From assembly GCA_025996865.1 (NCBI GenBank), contig BNTV01000103.1, positions 1 to 17,225 on the forward strand: a DNA stretch of 17,225 bases. Direction: 5' to 3'. The notes under the pieces were generated by a model. It was not told the origin of the DNA, ran no database searches, and saw only the letters and a list, made by a program, of their open reading frames with translations. The position numbers and the translations under genes were made by a program. This document shows, one piece after another, positions 1 to 5,141 of this stretch; within the stretch, counting starts at the first letter, position 1, and each line of letters opens with the position of its first letter. This DNA is from Bacteroidia bacterium. GTDB lineage: Bacteria; Bacteroidota; Bacteroidia; Bacteroidales; Azobacteroidaceae.

Positions 1-1
1 C

Positions 2-121
2 TGTTATAAGTTCAACCGCCGATATTTCGGAGAAAAACTTTTCGACCGATTAGTTACGGTAGCCGTCTGTTACCCTACGGATTTCAAATCGAAAATTTAC
101 AATAGGACGTTATGCGGATAA
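2..121 (+). mobile_element. IS1595-type transposase, C-terminal fragment
   Basis: The frame open from base 2 to the TAA at 119-121 encodes 39 residues with the motif KFNRRYFGEKLFDRL, typical of the extreme C-terminus of IS1595-group (ISXO2-like) DDE transposases. The rest of the element lies left of the window, so neither the catalytic residues nor the left terminal repeat can be seen. The right inverted repeat should lie just after 121 but I cannot pin it down without the other end. Its stop codon overlaps the start of the damaged HTH ORF at 112, which suggests that the element inserted at or into that gene. The family assignment rests on motif memory only. Confidence 0.6.
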
Positions 122-303
122 TCATAATAGGTAATAAAATCAGAAAATTGCGAATAGCTAAAAATATATCTCAACAAGTTGTTGCAGATAATTTGAATAT
201 CGACAGGCGTACTTATGCGGCAACCGCAATTCTTATTCTTACGGATAAAGCCTCAATTGACAGAGTGCTTGACGCAATCAAGTATATTGATAACAAGGGC
301 TAA
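112..303 (+). pseudogene. Damaged XRE-type helix-turn-helix ORF
   Basis: The ORF encodes 63 residues. Residues 6-36 (GNKIRKLRIAKNISQQVVAD followed by NLNIDRRTY) look like the N-terminal helices of a Cro/C1-type (XRE) DNA-binding domain. The usual continuation of the domain (helix 4-5, with a WE or IE pair) is missing. The sequence jumps to ATAILILTDKASIDRVLDAI, which does not fit an HTH core and may be the tail of the original regulator after an internal deletion. The first codons overlap the IS1595-type transposase stop, so the native start may have been lost. AGGACG lies just upstream of the ATG. Its final codons overlap the left copy of a sequence also found just upstream of argF', so it may once have sat directly upstream of argF'. 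No function can be assigned, and it may not be expressed. Confidence 0.45.
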
Positions 304-325
304 ATATTAAATTGTTGTACATTTG
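287..325 (+). repeat. Left copy of the argF' upstream/promoter repeat
   Basis: TTGATAACAA (287-296), two bases, then a 27-bp stretch (299-325) ending in GTTGTACATTTG. The same two parts occur in the same order at 1343-1387 with an 8-bp spacer; the 27-bp part matches at 25 of 27 positions. It contains TACATTTG, a fit to the Bacteroidota -7 element TAnnTTTG pointing rightwards, into the 3' end of the convergent GLPGLI gene. The two copies are about 1,062 bp apart and bracket that gene. Confidence 0.75.
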
Positions 326-339
326 CGTGGCTATTCCCT

Positions 340-1194
340 TCATTCGTCTGTTCTTTCAATGGGATTGTAAGGCCGTTTTTTGTAGGCAGATGCAGGGAAT
401 GGTGATTCCGGTGTTAAAGGGCTTCCGCTCATATATACACCGGGGTTATCTAAAAACCGTCGTATGAGTTTGTTGTATTCCGTCCGGTTCAACGGTCTAA
501 TGATGTTCCTTTTGCCAATCAATTTTATTCCTTTGGACCTTTCAATTGCGGTACATTCAAAAGAAAAAAATTCTTGCGCATCAATTGCTTTCAGGATTAA
601 TCCCGGTAAACCGTTGAATTTCCAGGGACCGTCGCTCACAGGGATTTCCTGTGTGTACCAAGCCGTGTAATTCCTGCCTCTGAAAGAAGTAGTTGCTTTT
701 TTACACAAATAGCCGCATACCGTTGATGTATCGTTGCTTAAATTCCACTTCATATCCGGTAGCGCTTCCTCATACCCAAGACTTTCTCCTCCAAAATGGT
801 TTCTTAAAGTTAAACGGCCCTTTCGTGGATAATGTTTATAAATTTGGAAATCTACTCTTACCGAAACTTTTTTTTGGGAAAGTTTTCCTAATCCATTCAA
901 AAATTCTTGTGCGCCTTCTTGTTCCATTTGACCGCCCCGTGCAGCTGATATACTACTGACAAGCGAATCCGTTAAATATTCATGAAAAGAATAATACCTT
1001 GAGCATTGATTACCTATTTGTAGAAACATTAAATCATTGGTTTTCTTTTGGGGTTGCAACGAATCCAGCACACATACCTGTCGGTATAGACAAACAATCT
1101 TTACCGTATCCACTCCAGGTTCGTTTAATGTCAGGGAGTGGACCGGTAAAAAGTATAAGCTTGTAATAAAAAGTAAAAATAATTTCTTTTTCAT
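340..1194 (-). CDS. GLPGLI family exported protein
   Basis: The 284-residue protein starts MKKKLFLLFITSLYFLPVHS, a classic Sec signal peptide (K-rich n-region, hydrophobic core, cleavage near residue 20). Residues 195-200 are exactly GLPGLI within DGPWKFNGLPGLILK, the hexapeptide that names this Bacteroidota-restricted family (TIGR01200). The family's molecular role is not established; members are presumed periplasmic or surface proteins, some encoded beside TonB-dependent transporters, which are absent here. Length is normal for the family and the frame is intact. The gene is monocistronic and isolated: the HTH remnant lies beyond its 3' end and divergent argF' beyond its 5' end. It sits inside a pair of direct repeats derived from the argF' promoter region, suggesting that it was inserted there. 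The ATG at 1194 is the only start that gives a full signal peptide. Confidence 0.9.
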   Translation of the reverse strand: MKKKLFLLFITSLYFLPVHSLTLNEPGVDTVKIVCLYRQVCVLDSLQPQKKTNDLMFLQIGNQCSRYYSFHEYLTDSLVSSISAARGGQMEQEGAQEFLNGLGKLSQKKVSVRVDFQIYKHYPRKGRLTLRNHFGGESLGYEEALPDMKWNLSNDTSTVCGYLCKKATTSFRGRNYTAWYTQEIPVSDGPWKFNGLPGLILKAIDAQEFFSFECTAIERSKGIKLIGKRNIIRPLNRTEYNKLIRRFLDNPGVYMSGSPLTPESPFPASAYKKRPYNPIERTDE

Positions 1195-1259
1195 TTACAT
1201 ATAATTTTTTTGCATAAAAAGTAGTTCAGAATGTTTAATCGTCCAAACAAGAAATTGTA

Positions 1260-1267
1260 CAAAAATA
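1260..1267 (-). promoter_or_regulatory. Candidate -7 element for the GLPGLI gene
   Basis: On the minus strand this reads TATTTTTG, a match to TAnnTTTG, about 65 bp upstream of the GLPGLI start codon. I see no clear TTTG -33 box at the expected distance, and the region is AT-rich, so the match could be chance. Confidence 0.3.
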
Positions 1268-1342
1268 GTAGGATTTTTTGAATAAATTATCACCTTTATT
1301 GCCTAAAAATTATAAAACTATGGTAATAAGTAATAAAATATT

Positions 1343-1387
1343 TTGATAACAAATAGTATGGCTAAATAATAAATTGTTGTACTTTTG
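1343..1387 (+). repeat. Right copy of the argF' upstream/promoter repeat
   Basis: TTGATAACAA (1343-1352), an 8-bp spacer, then the 27-bp part at 1361-1387 ending in GTTGTACTTTTG. It is the partner of 287-325. This copy drives argF' and is presumably the original one. Confidence 0.75.
1380..1387 (+). promoter_or_regulatory. argF' promoter, -7 element
   Basis: TACTTTTG matches the Bacteroidota -7 consensus TAnnTTTG exactly. Transcription would begin near 1392-1395, giving a short leader of about 15-18 nt before the ATG at 1410. This decides the start: the upstream in-frame ATG at 1374 lies before the promoter. No good TTTG -33 box is visible. Confidence 0.6.
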
Positions 1388-1409
1388 TACCGAACAACAA
1401 ATAAAAAAT

Positions 1410-2366
1410 ATGAGAACATTTACCAACGTAAAAGATTTGGGAGATTTGAATGCAGCGATTCGAGAAGCGCTGGAAGTGAAAAAAAACCGTTTTGCCTACA
1501 AGCCATTGGGAGAAAATAAAACCGTGATGCTGGTGTTTTTCAATTCGAGTTTGCGAACCCGTTTGAGTTCGCAGAAAGCCGCTATGAATCTGGGAATGAA
1601 CAGCATGGTACTCGATGTAAACCAAGGAGCCTGGCGTCTGGAAACCGAACGCGGCGTCGTAATGGATGGCGACAAAACGGAACATTTGCTGGAAGCCATT
1701 CCGGTAATGGGCGCTTACTGTGACATCATCGGCGTACGTTCTTTCGCCCAATTCGAAAGTAAAGAAGACGATTACAACGAAAAGATTCTTAATCAGTTTA
1801 TTAAATATTCCGGACGACCGGTTTTCAGTATGGAAAGTGCAACGGTTCATCCTTTGCAGGCTTTTGCCGACCTGATTACCATCGAAGAATTTAAAACCAA
1901 GAAACGGCCGAAAGTTGTGCTGACTTGGGCGCCTCACCCGAAGGCTTTGCCGCAAGCGGTACCCAATTCTTTTGCCGATTTCATGAACGAAGCCGATGTG
2001 GATTTTGTGATTACTCATCCCGAAGGTTATGAACTTGACCCTCAGTTTGTTCGGGGGGCGAAAACGGAATACAACCAAGCGAAGGCTTTTGAAGGCGCTA
2101 ATTTCATTTACGCCAAAAACTGGGCGGCTTTCAGGGATGAAGATTACGGGAAAATTCTCAGCAAAGACAGGAACTGGACGGTCGATACCGAAAAGATGTC
2201 GCTGACCGATTCCGCTTTTTTCATGCACTGCCTGCCGGTTCGCCGCAACATGATTGTGACCGACGATGTGATTGAAAGTCCGCAGTCCATTGTGATTCAG
2301 GAAGCTGCCAATCGCGAAATATCCTGTCAGGTGGTTTTGAAACGAATATTGGAGAGTCTTAAATGA
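1410..2366 (+). CDS. argF': N-succinylornithine (or N-acetylornithine) carbamoyltransferase
   Basis: A 318-residue transcarbamylase of the arginine pathway, cytoplasmic. It transfers the carbamoyl group of carbamoyl phosphate to an N-acylated ornithine, the variant route of Bacteroidota and Xanthomonads. The carbamoyl-phosphate loop SLRTR (47-51), the NQGAWRLETERG segment (71-82), HPLQ and the C-terminal HCLPVRR motif are all present, and length and alignment follow the Bacteroides fragilis enzyme closely. The start at 1410 (MRTFTNVKDLGDL) matches the family N-terminus and lies just after a -7 element; the in-frame ATG at 1374 is upstream of that promoter. Residue 90, in GDKTEHLLEA, is Thr; the equivalent is Pro90 in the B. 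fragilis succinyl enzyme and Glu92 in the Xanthomonas acetyl enzyme, the site known to set acyl specificity. Substrate is therefore inferred, not proven. The 3' end overlaps the convergent lpxH-like gene by 8 bp. Confidence 0.93.
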   Translation: MRTFTNVKDLGDLNAAIREALEVKKNRFAYKPLGENKTVMLVFFNSSLRTRLSSQKAAMNLGMNSMVLDVNQGAWRLETERGVVMDGDKTEHLLEAIPVMGAYCDIIGVRSFAQFESKEDDYNEKILNQFIKYSGRPVFSMESATVHPLQAFADLITIEEFKTKKRPKVVLTWAPHPKALPQAVPNSFADFMNEADVDFVITHPEGYELDPQFVRGAKTEYNQAKAFEGANFIYAKNWAAFRDEDYGKILSKDRNWTVDTEKMSLTDSAFFMHCLPVRRNMIVTDDVIESPQSIVIQEAANREISCQVVLKRILESLK

Positions 2367-3108
2367 ATTGTTCAAGCGTTAAATCCTTGCCGTCGAATAC
2401 AGCATAAGAAAAATATTGCAGCCAGTCGCCGATAATCATCATCCGGCTTTTCTTGCTCAACATTAAATCAAGGAGAATGTGGCGATGTCCGAAAATCAGG
2501 TAGTCGGTATCGGGATGCGCTTGGAGATATTGTTTCGCATAAAGCGCCAGATGTTCCTTGTTTTCTCCGAAATAGGGCGCCGGATGCGCTAATTCTTTCA
2601 TCCGGCTGCTCTTCGCCCAAATATGCGCCAGCCCGATTCCCAGGTCGGGATGGATAAGGGTGAAAAGTTTTTGACATATCCGGTTGTGAAATACCCAACG
2701 AATCAATTTGAAAGCGTGAGAATTATCACCCAATCCGTCGCCATGAGCCAGATAAAACGTTTTTCCCGAAATCTCGGTGACTAAAGGTTCTTTGTGCAAA
2801 ATAACCCCTGTTTCCCGTGGTAAATAATCAAATGCCCAAATGTCGTGATTCCCCGTAAAATAGTGGATTTCCGTACCGGCATCGCTCATTTCGGCGATTT
2901 TTCCCAAAAAGCGCGTAAACCCTCTGGGGACTGCTTTTTTGTATTCAAACCAAAAATCGAAGATATCGCCCAGCAGATATAAAGTTTTAACTTCCGCTTG
3001 AATAGAATCCAGCCAACGGACAAAACATTTTTCCCGCTCTGTGGACGAGCCGAAAATGTCCGACCCGAAGTGCATATCCGAAACAAAGTATGTTTTGTCT
3101 TTCGCCAT
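2359..3108 (-). CDS. lpxH: UDP-2,3-diacylglucosamine pyrophosphohydrolase family (LpxH-like)
   Basis: A 249-residue calcineurin-like metallophosphoesterase. The five family blocks are present in order: D11-x-H13 (VSDMHFGS), GDIFDFWF with D48, GNHD (86-89), AHGDGLGD with H122, and GHRH (207-210) supplying the last metal-binding His residues. GDIFDFWFEY and the HPDLG..LAHIWAKSSR stretch are typical of the LpxH-like branch in Bacteroidota. The presumed reaction cleaves the pyrophosphate bond of UDP-2,3-diacylglucosamine to lipid X and UMP in lipid A synthesis, at the inner face of the cytoplasmic membrane. It begins 2 bp after the DUF59 gene stop, so the two are surely co-transcribed, and it converges on argF' with an 8-bp overlap. 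No terminator hairpin is evident between the convergent genes. Confidence 0.9.
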   Translation of the reverse strand: MAKDKTYFVSDMHFGSDIFGSSTEREKCFVRWLDSIQAEVKTLYLLGDIFDFWFEYKKAVPRGFTRFLGKIAEMSDAGTEIHYFTGNHDIWAFDYLPRETGVILHKEPLVTEISGKTFYLAHGDGLGDNSHAFKLIRWVFHNRICQKLFTLIHPDLGIGLAHIWAKSSRMKELAHPAPYFGENKEHLALYAKQYLQAHPDTDYLIFGHRHILLDLMLSKKSRMMIIGDWLQYFSYAVFDGKDLTLEQFI

Positions 3109-3110
3109 CC

Positions 3111-3428
3111 TTACAAAAATCCGAGTTCGAGTTTAGCTTCTTCGCTCATCAGTCCCTGGTGCCATTCCGGTTCAAAGACGATTTTTACCTCTACGTTCCT
3201 GATTTCGGGGATGGATTCGATGCGCATTTTAACGTCTTCTGTAATAAAATCGGCGGCAGGACAAGCGGGTGCAGTCAATGTCATCGTGATGATTGCGTTT
3301 TTTTCATCGTCAATATCCACCCCGTAAATCAATCCCAAATCATATATATTGACAGGAATTTCAGGGTCATAGACCGTTTTCAGCATCCTGACGATTTCTT
3401 CTTCCAGTTCTAAAAATTTATTTTCCAT
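3111..3428 (-). CDS. DUF59/MIP18-family Fe-S cluster assembly protein
   Basis: A 105-residue protein beginning MENKFLELEEEIVRMLKTVY. It has the family signature DPEIPVNIYDLGLIYGVDID (21-40), the TMTLTAPACPAADFI block with the conserved reactive Cys56, and the C-terminal FEPEWHQGLMSEEAK..LGF motif common to SufT/PaaD/MIP18 proteins. These proteins help to mature Fe-S proteins in the cytoplasm; exact clients are unknown. The start at 3428 is chosen over the longer 168-residue reading from 3617: it gives the family N-terminus and lies about 20 bp after a good -7 box, while the extra 63 residues run back through both promoters and into repeat sequence. It is the first gene of a two-gene unit with lpxH and divergent from the rhuM remnant. 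Confidence 0.9.
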   Translation of the reverse strand: MENKFLELEEEIVRMLKTVYDPEIPVNIYDLGLIYGVDIDDEKNAIITMTLTAPACPAADFITEDVKMRIESIPEIRNVEVKIVFEPEWHQGLMSEEAKLELGFL

Positions 3429-3448
3429 GACTTTTGTTTTTAGAGTTG

Positions 3449-3478
3449 CAAAGGTACTACATTTTTTGAAAAGCCAAA
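3449..3478 (-). promoter_or_regulatory. Promoter of the DUF59-lpxH unit
   Basis: On the minus strand TTTG (3475-3478) is followed after 18 bp by TACCTTTG (3449-3456), a near-perfect Bacteroidota -33/-7 pair. The start would fall near 3442, about 14 bp before the ATG at 3428. It is interleaved with the opposing rhuM promoter. Confidence 0.75.
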
Positions 3479-3495
3479 AGGAATCAATATCTTTG
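3465..3495 (+). promoter_or_regulatory. Promoter of the broken rhuM gene
   Basis: TTTG (3465-3468), 19 bp, then TATCTTTG (3488-3495): a consensus Bacteroidota promoter pointing right. Initiation near 3500 would give a leader of about 30 nt before the ATG at 3530. It overlaps the DUF59 promoter on the other strand. Confidence 0.75.
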
Positions 3496-3529
3496 CACCC
3501 ATTACCGGCAAAAAAGCAAAGAGATAACG

Positions 3530-3634
3530 ATGAATAAAGAACTTCAATTTTTAATATACAATACTCCACAAGAAAATATAAAAATAGATGTGGTGGACGG
3601 AAGTGCATATCCAACATTTATCCGACATTATTGA
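3530..3634 (+). pseudogene. RhuM-family protein, N-terminal remnant
   Basis: ATG at 3530 begins a 34-codon ORF whose first 22 residues (MNKELQFLIYNTPQENIKID, VV) match the start of Bacteroidota RhuM-family (virulence RhuM) proteins, which normally continue through an HTH-like region (VKDETIWLTQ...). Here the family sequence stops after codon 22, near 3595, and runs into DGSAYPTFIRHY and a stop, which is junk read through the flanking repeat block. The middle and C-terminal parts of what seems to be the same gene lie on the same strand at 10556-10971, about 7 kb away. The promoter at 3465-3495 still points into it. RhuM proteins are common in defence islands and linked to virulence in Salmonella, but their biochemistry is unclear. 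Confidence 0.7.
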
Positions 3635-3707
3635 TTTCATATTTGGCATCTTTATTTTCTCCTTTTTGAGCCAATCATGAGCCAATTGAGCCAATTATGA
3701 GCCAATT
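3608..3707. repeat. Repeat unit B: four GAGCCAAT words, 11-9-11 spacing, plus TCCAACAT tail
   Basis: GAGCCAAT starts at 3668, 3679, 3688 and 3699 with linkers CAT, T and TAT. To the left lies TATCCAACATTTATCCGACA (3608-3627), which resembles 3750-3768 in unit A. Read on the minus strand one frame gives LAQLAHDWLKKEKIKMPNMK, so this may be the remains of the 3' end of a second AlbA_2-type gene. It starts right at the break in rhuM. Confidence 0.75.
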
Positions 3708-3749
3708 ACTTTAAGTTGTTAATTCATAGATACTTCCTGCGCCATTTTT

Positions 3750-3822
3750 TATCCAACATATCCGATATTATCAATTTTTCATTGTGCAATCATTGTGCAA
3801 TTTGTGCAATTATTGTGCAATT
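3750..3822. repeat. Repeat unit A: four TTGTGCAA words, 11-9-11 spacing, plus TCCAACAT tail
   Basis: TTGTGCAA starts at 3782, 3793, 3802 and 3813, the same 11-9-11 spacing as unit B, and the linkers are the same (on the minus strand the frame is AATTG-X-TAATTG-X-AATTG-X-TGATTG-X, X = CACAA here, GCTCA in unit B). The tail TATCCAACATATCCGATATT (3750-3769) matches unit B's tail. The last four codons and the stop of the AlbA_2 gene (…IAQ*) are inside this block. Confidence 0.75.
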
Positions 3823-5135
3823 AAAAGTTGATAATAAGAACCTGCCCCTTTTGTTTCACTGCTTTGTAAAATTGATTTATCAACTAAATCATTCAATTCT
3901 GAACTTGCAGTATTTCTTGAACAATTATTTAATGTCTGATACTCACTATTAGTAATTTTCCCTTTCTCTTTCACATACAAAACGGCTTTTATTTGCCTGT
4001 CATTCAGCCCTAATTTTTGCAGTTGTTCTTCCATAAATCTGTCTTTAAAAAGTTTGACCATAAAACCGCCCATATCTTCTTCGAGGGTAGGCGTTGGCAA
4101 TCCCGCTGCTTTGCAGGAATTAACGATTTTCATAATGCCACTACCCCAAGAATCAATGTAACTTCCTTTGAAACAAGCCTCTGCAAGTATCGGGTTACGG
4201 GGAAACGAAGAATGAGATTTCGACAATTTTTCAAGGGTAATACCAACGGGCAATGTGCCATGATTCCAAAGTTGTAGTTTGTGGTCATAGACACGAAGTT
4301 GCGTTGGCGCACCCATATAATTTCTGTGAATGAGGGCGTTAAGTAACATTTCGCGTAATGCAGGCACAGGATATTCAAGTGTTTCAATGCGATTCATTCC
4401 TTCAAAAGAAATATTTTTGATAAGAAATTTATAGTCGAGCGTGCGTAAAACCTTTTCTAACACTTCAATAACATTGCCTTCTTCTACTTCTTGGAAACGA
4501 ATGGTAAAATCATCGTCCTCAAACTTGCCGATTTTGACAAAGGTGTTCGGATAGAACTTGCCGGGGTCTTTGCCGAACAGCACGATTGCGGCACGTTTGA
4601 GTTTGCCGTTTTCTGCCAATCGCAGTTTTTCCAAAAGTTCTTCCGTTGTAAGTCCGTCTGCATCGGGCAAACGACCACCTGTTTCGGCTTTTCGCAGATA
4701 TTTTTTGATTGTATTTTCGTCAATATCTGCTATTGTGGCTCTTTCTTCCGGCATATTATCCCAAGTTTGACCTGCCTTTTTCAACAAAAACTCGCTCAAT
4801 GCTACTCCTGTGAGTTCCTGTTTTACGCTGCCACTGCGGTAATAATACCTGCCGCGCAGGGAAATAGGCACGGAATAGGACTGCACAACGATTTCAATGT
4901 AGTACAGTTCGCCGTCCTGCAAAAGATTGACTTCGGCGGTAATCCCCATATTGTTTTTGATTTTGTTGGGGATTTCTTCCATCAGCGTTTTTTGGTCGGG
5001 CAAGCCGACAACGGTGGCGGCATCGTTCATACCGATATAGATTTTGCCGCCTTGCGCATTGGCAAAGCCGCATACCCATTTCAGATAATCATCGTGCCAC
5101 GAGGATTTGTATTCTATGTTTTGCTGTTCGGGCAT
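3810..5135 (-). CDS. AlbA_2 (Schlafen-like) ATP-binding regulator
   Basis: A 441-residue protein of the COG2865 type, formerly called RecG-like or divergent AAA_4. The AlbA_2 nucleic-acid-binding domain spans about residues 5-115: IEYKSSWHDDYLKWVCGFAN then GGKIYIGMND, closing with GRYYYRSGS (95-103). The GHKL-like ATPase half follows, with the ALREMLLNALIHRNY block (259-273) carrying the conserved N and H residues, and GSGIMKI (331-337). A C-terminal winged-helix spans about 375-437 (ITNSEYQTLNNCSRNTASSE). Family members are thought to act as DNA-binding, ATP-responsive regulators, and some occur in phage-defence loci; the role here is inferred from context. It starts 6 bp after the YobI gene and so probably ends a four-gene operon. 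Its last codons lie in repeat unit A, so repeat slippage would change its C-terminus. Its base composition is visibly less AT-rich than the YobI gene's. Confidence 0.85.
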   Translation of the reverse strand: MPEQQNIEYKSSWHDDYLKWVCGFANAQGGKIYIGMNDAATVVGLPDQKTLMEEIPNKIKNNMGITAEVNLLQDGELYYIEIVVQSYSVPISLRGRYYYRSGSVKQELTGVALSEFLLKKAGQTWDNMPEERATIADIDENTIKKYLRKAETGGRLPDADGLTTEELLEKLRLAENGKLKRAAIVLFGKDPGKFYPNTFVKIGKFEDDDFTIRFQEVEEGNVIEVLEKVLRTLDYKFLIKNISFEGMNRIETLEYPVPALREMLLNALIHRNYMGAPTQLRVYDHKLQLWNHGTLPVGITLEKLSKSHSSFPRNPILAEACFKGSYIDSWGSGIMKIVNSCKAAGLPTPTLEEDMGGFMVKLFKDRFMEEQLQKLGLNDRQIKAVLYVKEKGKITNSEYQTLNNCSRNTASSELNDLVDKSILQSSETKGAGSYYQLLIAQ

Positions 5136-5141
5136 AATACT

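Noticed and set aside
1374..1409. Upstream ATG extending argF' by 12 codons
   Set aside because: It lies before the -7 element at 1380-1387 and the extra residues are not in the family; ATG at 1410 matches the Bacteroides start.
1362..2375. A 337-codon open frame antisense to argF'
   Set aside because: It mirrors a strongly conserved enzyme gene, and its His/Phe/Gln-rich translation resembles no protein family; it is a shadow of argF' codon use.
3429..3617. N-terminal extension of the DUF59 protein by 63 residues
   Set aside because: It would run through both promoters and the rhuM remnant; the family protein starts at the ATG at 3428.
3668..3822. CRISPR array
   Set aside because: The words are 8 bp with 1-3-bp linkers, far from a repeat-spacer design, and there are no cas genes.
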